Shown here: positions 7,678-14,919 of the stretch, one piece after another | How positions within the stretch are numbered: the first letter of the stretch is position 1 | Layout: every line of letters starts with the position of its first letter | Assembly (NCBI RefSeq): GCF_002287075.1 | Contig: NZ_NSKE01000007.1 | Coordinates: 124,001 to 188,000 of the forward strand | Direction of reading: 5' to 3' | From: Fodinibius salipaludis | GTDB taxonomy: Bacteria; Bacteroidota; Rhodothermia; Balneolales; Balneolaceae | DNA: 64,000 bases | The notes under the pieces: generated by a model | The model's input: the letters and a program-made list of their open reading frames with translations, nothing else | Told to the model about the DNA's origin: nothing | The model's database searches: none | Made by a program: the position numbers and the translations under genes

Positions 7678-9075
7678 ATGGATCAGAAACAATGGAAGAA
7701 AATCAACGACATTGTAGATACCGCTCTTGACCTAAATGAAAAAGAACGAGCAACCTATATACAAGAGGAATGTGAAGGCAACGAGCAGATCAAGCGGCAG
7801 GTTACCGAACTTCTCTCCTCAATCGAGCAATCCGATACGGAAAATTATTTGGAGGGACTCGAAAATTATCCCCGACACTTGGCCCGGGAGATTTCGGAAC
7901 AAGAAACTCGTAAGAACACGTCTTCCCTCGTCGGTACTACGATCGACAGCTACAAACTTATCGAGCTCATTGGCCACGGCGGAATGGGATCGGTATTTCT
8001 GGGTGAACGCGCAGACAAGGCCTACACTCAAAAAGTAGCCTTAAAATTAATGCGCCGAGGCATGGATACGCCTTCAAATATTGCTCGATTTAAGCGTGAG
8101 CGCAATATACTGGCCAAGCTCAATCATCCCAATATTGCGCGACTGTTAGACGGCGGCATGACTGAAGAAGGACTGCCCTACCTGGTGATGGAATATGTAG
8201 AGGGTACTCCGCTTTATACCTATTGTGATGACAATAAACTTTCGTTAGAAAAGCGTCTGGATCTTTTTAAATGCATTTGTAAAGCGGTACATCACGCCCA
8301 CAACAATGCTATTATCCACCGGGATCTTAAGCCTTCAAACATCCTGATCACAGAAAATGGTCAGGTGAAAATTCTCGACTTCGGTATTGCCAAATTGCTG
8401 GAGCCCGAAGATCCCGATACAAAATTATTTGAAACACAAACCGGGGCACGGATTCTGACTCTCGGCTATGCCGCGCCTGAACAAGTTGAGCATCAAACTA
8501 TTACTACAAAAACCGATATCTACACGCTGGGCATTCTTTTATACGAATTGTTAACGGGCGTTCATCCTTTTGATATGGATGAGAAAGATCTTACTGAGAT
8601 AGAAGATCTCATCCGTAATAAACTACCATCCAAACCTTCTGCCAGATATAAAGAGCTCAATACTAATCAGCAACATGAGAATGCCCGGCTTCGCAAGCTA
8701 TCTGCCGATAATTTGACACATACATTACAGGGCGATCTGGATGCGATCGTAATGAAGATTCTGCGCAAAGAGCCGGAAGCTCGTTATGATGCCGTAACGC
8801 AATTATTGGAGGATCTGGATCGTCGAGAGCAGAACCGTCCGATTATTGCACGGGAAGATACGTTCAGATATAAAACTTCAAAGTTTTTTCGCCGATATAA
8901 AACACCGTTATCCACGGCCGCTGGCATTCTTCTAATTATCGCTGGAATTATATTCTACTATTCGTGGCAGATTACCCAGGAACGGAATATTGCTCAGACC
9001 GAAGCAAAAAAAGCTGAGCAAGTCACTTCTTTTTTAACTGATCTCATCGAAAGCAATTACCCTGAAAATGCATAA
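7678..9075 (+). CDS. Hanks-type Ser/Thr protein kinase, truncated by an in-frame TAA
   Basis: 465 residues as it stands. N-terminal helical segment (1-80), then a kinase domain: Gly-rich loop G-H-G-G-M-G-S-V (99-106), Lys123 in V-A-L-K, catalytic H-R-D-L-K-P-S-N (Asp216), D-F-G (Asp234). All catalytic residues are present. One membrane helix at about 410-430 is followed by a short coiled stretch. The frame stops at TAA 9073-9075 and then stays open in the same frame to 10257 with TPR repeats, so the ancestral protein was a kinase - membrane helix - TPR sensor of about 859 residues. The start ATG lies 18 nt after the sigma gene stop, giving a two-gene operon. The truncated product keeps the kinase and the anchor but loses the sensor. 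A sequencing error, true nonsense mutation or readthrough cannot be told apart here. Confidence 0.88.
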   Translation: MDQKQWKKINDIVDTALDLNEKERATYIQEECEGNEQIKRQVTELLSSIEQSDTENYLEGLENYPRHLAREISEQETRKNTSSLVGTTIDSYKLIELIGHGGMGSVFLGERADKAYTQKVALKLMRRGMDTPSNIARFKRERNILAKLNHPNIARLLDGGMTEEGLPYLVMEYVEGTPLYTYCDDNKLSLEKRLDLFKCICKAVHHAHNNAIIHRDLKPSNILITENGQVKILDFGIAKLLEPEDPDTKLFETQTGARILTLGYAAPEQVEHQTITTKTDIYTLGILLYELLTGVHPFDMDEKDLTEIEDLIRNKLPSKPSARYKELNTNQQHENARLRKLSADNLTHTLQGDLDAIVMKILRKEPEARYDAVTQLLEDLDRREQNRPIIAREDTFRYKTSKFFRRYKTPLSTAAGILLIIAGIIFYYSWQITQERNIAQTEAKKAEQVTSFLTDLIESNYPENA

Positions 9076-10257
9076 GGGGATACTATTACCGTTCGGGAAT
9101 TCCTTAATCAGGGATATGACCGAGTACGAAAACTTGACCAATCTCCCGAAGTAAAAGCAAATGTTATGCAGGTTATGGCCCACACTTATCGTTCTCTGGG
9201 AGAAATCGACAAAGCGGATCCTCTTATGCAACAAGTTGTAGAAATACAGGACACTTTGAGCATACCCCTTGCAGAAAAGGCTGAAGCTTATAATATAAGA
9301 GGGTTAATACTGCGCGATAAAGGGGATTTTGATGAAGCGGAAAAAGCAATGGATCAAGCTGTAACCCTTTTTCAAAAAGCAGGAGAATCTGATACCGAAG
9401 AATACAGCAAACTTCTGGCCGATCTTGCCTACGTAAAACGAATTAACGCTAATTATGACGAAGCGCTATCAATGGTGCAGGAAGCTATAAATATTAAAGA
9501 AAATATTCATAACCGTACGCACCTGCAATTGGCTGAACCCTATTACATTTTGGCATCAATACTGAGAAAACAAGACAACTATGAGCAAGCAAAAATAAAT
9601 CAATTTAAATCGCTCGATATCCTGCAAGCTAACATAAATGGCCCTCATCCCGGCAAAGCAAATAACTTCAACAATTTAGCCATTATTTATAAAGAACAAG
9701 ACAGCTTGGTGAAAGCCGGTGAGCATTATCAAAGATCACTTGCAATGTCAGAAAAATTGTATGGCCCGTCACATCCCGAAATTGTCACTGTTAGCAGCAA
9801 TTTCTCCAACATACTCTTAAAGCAGGGTAAAATCAATTCTGCTAAAACAATGATAAAACGGGCATTACAAATTACCCGTAATGAGTTAGGCAAAACGCAT
9901 CCCACTATGGGACAACATTTAAGCGACTATGCCTATATTTTTAGATCAAAAAAACAATATTCAAAGGCCGATTCGCTTTACGACCAAGCGCTACACATTC
10001 TTAAAAAACACTATCCTGATAATCACCCCAGAATCGTAGGTGTGCTACATAATAAAGCAGAAAATGCCTATCGCAGTGGACAAATAGAACAAGCGGAAAC
10101 TTTATTCCGAAAAGTACTATCTATCCGTACGGAGCGTTATGATTCTTCAAGTGAGGACATTCAAATACCTTTGCAACAGCTGCTTGATATACTTGAATCT
10201 AAGGGAAACATCCAAGAAGCAGATTCACTGCGAAATATTTTTTCTTCAACACAATAA
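9076..10257 (+). pseudogene. TPR sensor half of the split kinase
   Basis: In frame with the kinase, directly after its TAA. The first codons after the stop (G-D-T-I-T-V-R-E-F-L) are the usual linker between the membrane helix and TPRs in STK-TPR proteins, so no bases appear lost. The rest, about 390 residues, is a run of kinesin-light-chain-like TPRs (for example F-D-E-A-E-K-A-M and Y-D-E-A-L-S-M-V). The first in-frame ATG is at 9166, inside the first repeat, without a convincing ribosome site. It may therefore be untranslated, translated by readthrough, or expressed as a separate soluble TPR protein. The rest of the frame is intact, so the break is recent or not real. Confidence 0.7.
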
Positions 10258-10297
10258 ACTCTTTCAACAGACCACTCAGTAGTTTGGTAGTTGTAAC

Positions 10298-10332
10298 AAA
10301 AAGCCCGTAGCAGCCTTCATACTGCTACGGGC
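10298..10332 (-). terminator. terminator with no gene in front of it
   Basis: Minus strand GCCCGTAGCAG hairpin with an 8-nt loop and CTGCTACGGGC, an 11-bp perfect stem followed by a U run. The only minus-strand signal upstream is the orphan promoter motif at 10396-10425. Confidence 0.8.
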
Positions 10333-10390
10333 AGATGATTATTTTACGTATTCGTATTTAACCGTATTCACTTAATGAAGCTCTATATAA
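10298..10390 (-). ncRNA. candidate small RNA from an orphan array promoter
   Basis: A promoter motif of the lipoprotein array (10396-10425) and a strong terminator (10298-10332) enclose about 60-90 bases without an ORF or start codon in a useful context. Either a cassette lost its gene and kept the signals, or the sigma factor drives a roughly 90-nt RNA. No similarity to a known sRNA was recognised. Confidence 0.3.
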
Positions 10391-10395
10391 CAACA

Positions 10396-10425
10396 TATGT
10401 AACGGTAGACGGAATGGGGACAACT
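10396..10425 (-). promoter_or_regulatory. ECF-type promoter motif, orphan copy 5
   Basis: Minus strand GTTGTCC (10418-10424), 16 nt, TACATA (10396-10401). The spacing is the same as in the other copies and the region between boxes matches (CATTCCG..ACCGTTAC), but the -10 box is changed at two places. Confidence 0.5.
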
Positions 10426-10525
10426 TCTCCTCGGCTGGCTGTTTCTTGGTTGCAGCATCAGAGTCTTGTTTAACCGAAGCTTTCGAGGGTGTGAGAACCA
10501 GATAAGAACAGAATAAGAAACAAAC

Positions 10526-10560
10526 AAAAAACCTGCAGTAGTTCTCAGACCACTGCAGGT
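10526..10560 (-). terminator. terminator of the 10599-12128 gene
   Basis: Minus strand ACCTGCAGTG hairpin with ACTGCAGGT arms and a U run, about 40 bases past the stop codon. Confidence 0.85.
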
Positions 10561-10598
10561 AAATTTAGTTTTTTTTATCTCTCAAGCATTATGTATCA

Positions 10599-12128
10599 TC
10601 AGTTCTGAGGCCCCCAAGAAGGTCCGCCATCAAGAGCCGGATCATCGGTTAGATTAATTAAATTGTTACCTGCTTTCGACATCTTGTAAAGATCTCGGTT
10701 ACTGGGTAGTTCAGACTGGAAAATTATGTGCTCACCATCCGGTGACCATGCTGGTTCAGAATCACGTACTGAGTTAATGGTTAACTGTTGTAAGCCAGAA
10801 CCATCAGGGTTTATTTTGTAGATATCATAATCGCCATCTCGGTTAGAGCGAAAGGCAATTTTTGATCCGTCTGGCGACCAATCCGGGGAATCATTATAAG
10901 CTGAATTGTTTGTCAGGCGCTGTACCGAGGAACCATCGGCATTCATCGTATATAGCTCACCAGTACTTTCATCGCGGTTGGAAATAAAAGCTATTTCACT
11001 GCCATCCGGCGACCATGTTGGTGCAACGTCTCCCGTTGAGTTATTAGTAATTCTGGTGAGGTTAGATCCGTCAGCATCCATGGTATAAATCTCTCTATTG
11101 CCATCCCGTTCACTACTAAACAGAATTTTTGTACCGTCTGGCGAAACATCAGGATCAAATTCATATGCAGGATCAGTTGTAAGACGAAACGGAGATGAGC
11201 CATCCGAACTCATTATATAAATGTCAAAATTACGACTACTACCGGAAGCACGGTCGGAATCAAAGACAATCTTATCCGTCGCCACCGCCTGACAACTTAC
11301 ATCAAATGTCGTCGAGGTGGTATCGCCGGCCGTGATGCTTACGCTGCGCGGGTTGTTGCCGGAGACTGTGCAGTTCTGGGCAATGCCGGACAGCTCCACG
11401 TCGTGGCTGCCTTTCTGCAGGTCAACAAAGAACTTGTCATCGTTCGCTTTAAACAGCTTGCTGGCCGAGCCATCTACGGTACCGGTATAGCCATTGGAAT
11501 CCTGATTTTTACCACTGGTACTGGTAATCAACTTCAGAGTGCCCTCAGTAATCACGTCAAAATCCGGACCGGTGGTGCTTTTTTGTTTGACGGTTACCTC
11601 AATCGGTCCGTCCGTAGCGCCCTGCGGTACTTCGGTCAGCAGCTGGTCCTCCGCTGCACCGTTAACCGGCGCCTGGGTGCCATTAAACGCAATCGTGTTC
11701 TCGGAGGCTGTCGCCGAAAAGTTCATGCCGTTGATGGTCACTTCCGTGCCCACCGTACCGCTGTCGGGCTCCACAGAACTGATCCCCGGGGCCGCCTGCT
11801 CGACGGTAAACGACGGACCTGAAGCGGTCTGGTCGCCGACGGTCACCTCTACCGGCACCGAGCCTTGCGAAAGCCCGTCTGGGACCTCAGTTTCGATGGT
11901 CGATTCGGTGGCACTGTTGACCGGTGCGGTCGTGCCATCGAAGGTCACGGTATTGCTGGCCGCCTCGGGGCTAAACCCGGAGCCGTTGACCGTTACCATC
12001 GTCCCCGGCGGGCCGCTGTCGGGCTGCAGCCCGTCGATCTGGGGATTAGGCCCGCCGGAATCCGTACCACACGAGCCAAAAGCAAATACTATAGCAACAC
12101 AAATTGTCATAAGTAGGAATCGTCTCAT
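10599..12128 (-). CDS. lipoprotein with two IPT/TIG domains and a TolB-like (PD40) beta-propeller
   Basis: 509 residues. Lipobox A-F-G-S-C (Cys20). Two IPT/TIG domains (about 28-108 and 112-190), the same linker domain as the 1651-3297 paralog (Q-K-G-S-H-D-V-E-L-S-G-I-A-Q-N-C), then about five PD40 blades (I-Y-T-M-D-A-D-G-S-N, S-P-D-G-S-E-I). The N-terminal 270 residues are clearly closer to that paralog than the propellers are. Base composition of the stalk-coding part (11300-12060) looks more G+C-rich than the propeller part and neighbours, which hints at a mosaic origin. Probable surface lipoprotein, function unknown. Confidence 0.85.
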   Translation of the reverse strand: MRRFLLMTICVAIVFAFGSCGTDSGGPNPQIDGLQPDSGPPGTMVTVNGSGFSPEAASNTVTFDGTTAPVNSATESTIETEVPDGLSQGSVPVEVTVGDQTASGPSFTVEQAAPGISSVEPDSGTVGTEVTINGMNFSATASENTIAFNGTQAPVNGAAEDQLLTEVPQGATDGPIEVTVKQKSTTGPDFDVITEGTLKLITSTSGKNQDSNGYTGTVDGSASKLFKANDDKFFVDLQKGSHDVELSGIAQNCTVSGNNPRSVSITAGDTTSTTFDVSCQAVATDKIVFDSDRASGSSRNFDIYIMSSDGSSPFRLTTDPAYEFDPDVSPDGTKILFSSERDGNREIYTMDADGSNLTRITNNSTGDVAPTWSPDGSEIAFISNRDESTGELYTMNADGSSVQRLTNNSAYNDSPDWSPDGSKIAFRSNRDGDYDIYKINPDGSGLQQLTINSVRDSEPAWSPDGEHIIFQSELPSNRDLYKMSKAGNNLINLTDDPALDGGPSWGPQN

Positions 12129-12161
12129 AAATCCAAAGATTTATTATCATTTATGATTCTT

Positions 12162-12191
12162 CACTTAGTTACAAGCGGAATGAGGACAAAT
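12162..12191 (-). promoter_or_regulatory. array promoter motif with diverged -10, copy 6
   Basis: The -35 side (ATTTGTCC, 12184-12191) and the next 12 bases are identical to the copy at 13227-13256. At the -10 position (12162-12167) the minus strand reads TAAGTG instead of TACGCA. It may be weak or inactive. Confidence 0.45.
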
Positions 12192-12214
12192 TTTATAAGT
12201 AACCTGTGATCCAT

Positions 12215-12244
12215 AAAAAAAGCCCTGCCAAAAACGACAGGGCT
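12215..12244 (-). terminator. terminator of the 12273-13181 gene
   Basis: Minus strand AGCCCTGTCG..CAGGGCT hairpin plus seven U, the same stem, loop and tail as at 3391-3420. Confidence 0.85.
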
Positions 12245-12272
12245 CTTTAGCTTAATACGCTATTCGTACGTT

Positions 12273-13181
12273 CTACTCTTGAATGCCAAAGCGCTTTTTT
12301 GCCTCATGATACGGCATTCCCTTGATTTCATCTTTTGTCAACTTACTTTTAGCCGCTACGCCGCCGGGGATAATGACATACCGAAACTTTGTTTCTACTG
12401 TCATTGGGGCGGGCTCCGTTTGCTTATTATCCAAGTAGAAAAAGGCAATCTGTATATTTTGTACCGAAAACTGATGATAAAAACTGGTACCCAAATTGAA
12501 CCCAGGTAAATCTGTCATGGGCAAAGCACGAATATGTTCAAATGATGGCCCTACATCTCTCAAATCTGCGTATACATTTACCACTCCTTGATCTACGATA
12601 TCTTCCGTTAGAGCATTGGCTGAGATATCATGGTAACGTAGACTATCACCAGCTGTTTCTCCAGCAGTCCATCCAGATTCTCCAGCAGGTATCGTAATCC
12701 AGGAAGAATACATGACATTTGCCGTTCCTTTCAGATTGATAGGAGTTCCCCAGCCGCTTTCGGTTTTCGGACCATACAGGTCGTAACTGTCTTCGTCCAG
12801 GTAATAATCGCCTACGGCTCCAAGCGAGGCATCAGGCGCGCCGCTGCCTGCGTGTATCTGACTGCCGTCTTCTCCGTCTTGACCATCTTGACCGGGAGGT
12901 CCTTGCAGGCTGATGGGGGTTCCCCAGCCGTCATCATTCTTCGGGCCATACAACTCTCCTGTCGTTTCATCTAAATAGTAATCTCCATTTTCACCAAGAC
13001 TTGCATCAGGTGTACCGTCCCCGGCGTGTATCATACTCCCATCTTCACCGGCCGGACCAACGGGGCCTTCTGGTCCTTCTGGACCTTGTGGGCCTTCAGA
13101 ACCGGACGGTCCCTCGCAGGCTATAAAAATGGTCATTGAACAAACTAACAGTAGCGTCACTATTCGTGTTATTCGATGCAT
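12273..13181 (-). CDS. collagen-like surface lipoprotein, C-terminal type B
   Basis: 302 residues from the ATG at 13181. The frame is open 12 codons further up, but the paralog at 14240 starts at the same M-H-R-I-T-R-I-V and the promoter motif lies just upstream. Lipobox I-F-I-A-C (Cys22), collagen-like Gly-X-Y at about 23-49, two Y-G-P-K..G-W-G-T-P-I modules with a second short Gly-X-Y run (G-P-P-G-Q-D-G-Q-D-G-E-D-G) between them. The C-terminal domain (about 150-302) differs from type A: S-S-W-I-T-I-P, R-Y-V-I-I-P-G-G, ending K-K-R-F-G-I-Q-E. Surface location is inferred from the lipobox and family style; no enzyme motif seen. Confidence 0.85.
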   Translation of the reverse strand: MHRITRIVTLLLVCSMTIFIACEGPSGSEGPQGPEGPEGPVGPAGEDGSMIHAGDGTPDASLGENGDYYLDETTGELYGPKNDDGWGTPISLQGPPGQDGQDGEDGSQIHAGSGAPDASLGAVGDYYLDEDSYDLYGPKTESGWGTPINLKGTANVMYSSWITIPAGESGWTAGETAGDSLRYHDISANALTEDIVDQGVVNVYADLRDVGPSFEHIRALPMTDLPGFNLGTSFYHQFSVQNIQIAFFYLDNKQTEPAPMTVETKFRYVIIPGGVAAKSKLTKDEIKGMPYHEAKKRFGIQE

Positions 13182-13226
13182 AGTTACTAATCGTTTTTTG
13201 GAATTAATGAATACCACATAGTAACA

Positions 13227-13256
13227 TGCGTAACGGCAAGCGGAATGAGGACAAAT
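13227..13256 (-). promoter_or_regulatory. ECF-type promoter motif, copy 7
   Basis: Minus strand ATTTGTCC (13249-13256), 16 nt, TACGCA (13227-13232), 45 nt before the ATG at 13181. Its position supports the internal start chosen for that gene. Confidence 0.7.
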
Positions 13257-13279
13257 TTTATGAGTAGTCTGCGATCCAT

Positions 13280-13310
13280 AAAAAAAGCCCTGCCGAAAAC
13301 GACAGAGCCT
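13280..13310 (-). terminator. terminator of the 13338-14240 gene
   Basis: Minus strand AGGCTCTGTCG hairpin with CGGCAGGGCT and a U run; a slightly degenerate version of the 12215 terminator with one mismatch in the stem. Confidence 0.75.
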
Positions 13311-13337
13311 TTTAGCGATTTACGCTATTTTAGAGTT

Positions 13338-14240
13338 TTACTCTTGAATACCAAAGCGTTTTTTTACCTCATTATACGGCATTTCCTTTATTTCATCTTT
13401 TGTCATCTTGCTTTTAGCCGCTACCCCGCCCGGGATAATGACATACCGAAACTTTGTATCGACAGTGAGTGGCCCCAGATCAGTACCTTTGGCAGACGGG
13501 TCATAATAGGCAATCATCACATTCTGTAACGAAAACTGATAATATAAACTGACTGCGAAACCGGGTAAATTTGACATAGGGAGAGCATAAATCTGATCAA
13601 TGTCAGGTTCTACATCCCTAAAATCAGCATACACATTCACCACCCCTTGACCTACGATATCTTCCGTAAGAGCATTGGCTGCGATATCATGATAGCGAAT
13701 ACTATCACCACTTACTTCCTCGGCACTCCATTCAGATGCTTCACCAGGTACCGTAATCCAAGAAGAGTACATCACATTAGCCGTTCCCTTCAAGTTTATC
13801 GGGGTATCCCAACCGTTTTCGGTCTTCGGACCATATAGATCGTAGCTGTCTTCATCCAGGTAGTAGTCACCTACCGACCCCAATGACGCATCAGGGGCGC
13901 CACTTCCAGAGTGAATCTGGCTGCCATCCTCACCATCTTGCCCATCTTGTCCCGGAGGGCCTTGCAAACTTATTGGAGTTCCCCACCCATCATCGTTCTT
14001 TGGGCCATACAGCTCTCCTGTCGTTTCATCTAAATAATAATCCCCATTTTCACCCGTGGTGGCATCGGGTGCATCCTGCCCGGAATACATCATGCTGCCG
14101 TCTTCACCGGCCGGACCAACGGGGCCTTCTGGTCCTTCTGGACCTTGTGGCCCTTCGGAACCGGACGGCCCCTCACAAGCCATAAAAATTGAAATTGAAC
14201 AAACTAACAGTAGCGTTACTATTCGTGTTATTCGATGCAT
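13338..14240 (-). CDS. collagen-like surface lipoprotein, C-terminal type B
   Basis: 300 residues. Lipobox I-F-M-A-C (Cys22), Gly-X-Y run at about 23-49, two Y-G-P-K modules separated by a second Gly-X-Y run, and a C-terminal domain of type B shared with the 12273-13181 gene. The two lie in tandem and are clearly a recent duplication. The head-coding DNA around 14080-14170 is nearly identical to the other three collagen-like genes. This is the last cassette of the array. Its promoter is the most diverged, so it may be expressed differently or weakly. Confidence 0.85.
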   Translation of the reverse strand: MHRITRIVTLLLVCSISIFMACEGPSGSEGPQGPEGPEGPVGPAGEDGSMMYSGQDAPDATTGENGDYYLDETTGELYGPKNDDGWGTPISLQGPPGQDGQDGEDGSQIHSGSGAPDASLGSVGDYYLDEDSYDLYGPKTENGWDTPINLKGTANVMYSSWITVPGEASEWSAEEVSGDSIRYHDIAANALTEDIVGQGVVNVYADFRDVEPDIDQIYALPMSNLPGFAVSLYYQFSLQNVMIAYYDPSAKGTDLGPLTVDTKFRYVIIPGGVAAKSKMTKDEIKEMPYNEVKKRFGIQE

Positions 14241-14282
14241 ATTTTTTACTTTTTTTGAATTTATAAATCCTACATAATGATA

Positions 14283-14312
14283 TACGTCACTGCGAATTAA
14301 AAGAGATCAAAT
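14283..14312 (-). promoter_or_regulatory. diverged array promoter motif, copy 8
   Basis: Minus strand ATTTGATC (14305-14312), 16 nt, GACGTA (14283-14288), 42 nt before the ATG at 14240. The position and spacing fit the array motif, but both boxes are altered. Confidence 0.35.
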
Positions 14313-14417
14313 CCATACCAATAAAAAAGTTAGCACGTACATGTAAACTTTTTTGGCCCATTTTTCATCTGGATTTCGCATATACTATATACAAGAGAAA
14401 GGACATAATTTACTTTT

Positions 14418-14606
14418 ATGGATCAATCACGGTGGCAAAAAATTGAACTCATTCTGGATGAGGCGCTGACTTTCGAAGATCAACAGCAACAAGAAGAGTT
14501 TGTCGAAAAAGCCTGCAAACCTGATCACAAATTATATAAGCAAGTTCGCTCCCTTTTAAATGCTATCCGGGAAGCAAACACCGCAAACTTTTTAGAAGAC
14601 CGCTGA
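14418..14606 (+). pseudogene. 62-residue remnant or stand-alone copy of the kinase N-terminus
   Basis: Starts M-D-Q-S-R-W-Q-K-I and aligns without gaps along its whole length to residues 1-60 of the kinase at 7678 (M-D-Q-K-Q-W-K-K-I; shared Q-V-x-x-L-L, F/Y-L-E). It stops just before the kinase domain would begin, and no kinase sequence follows in the next 300 bases. It is probably the leftover of a deleted second kinase gene; a small protein that interacts with kinases through this helical segment is the other reading. No sigma gene stands in front of it. Confidence 0.55.
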
Positions 14607-14919
14607 CATCGGCAGGATTCCAATCAAAAAATCCTTGGATATTTTTCTATAACAAAAGTATAACTCCGTGGATCATGTAACGCTTTTCTTAACGAAAGTC
14701 ATAACCAATCTTCTTTTTCGAAAATCCAATCTATGACTTAACAGCCTGTTACTTAATAAATGGATCCTATTTAAAAACATGCGGTTTTGCCCAAAAAATT
14801 GACAAATAACCCATTCAACATTAAATTTTTTTTACATGTTTGTAAATATTTTTTATATCGGTTGAGGGGGTAAGGATTCCTCTAAGTCAAACAAAAACAA
14901 TAACGAGGACAGATAAGAT
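14607..14919. other. gene-free region upstream of the TonB receptor
   Basis: About 310 A+T-rich bases. I see no ORF and no kinase remnant. The supportable elements are the 16-bp palindrome at 14831-14846 and a ribosome site (GAGGA, about 14904) in front of the receptor start. Confidence 0.45.
14831..14846. promoter_or_regulatory. candidate operator upstream of the TonB receptor
   Basis: Perfect inverted repeat TTTACA-TGTT-TGTAAA about 75 nt upstream of the ATG at 14920, in an A/T tract. Dimeric repressors often bind such sites; the regulator is not in the window. Confidence 0.35.

Noticed and set aside
11539-12156. Long plus-strand ORF opposite the IPT/propeller gene
   Set aside because: It is a composition shadow of the G+C-rich IPT-coding DNA; the minus-strand frame has a lipobox, domains, promoter and terminator.
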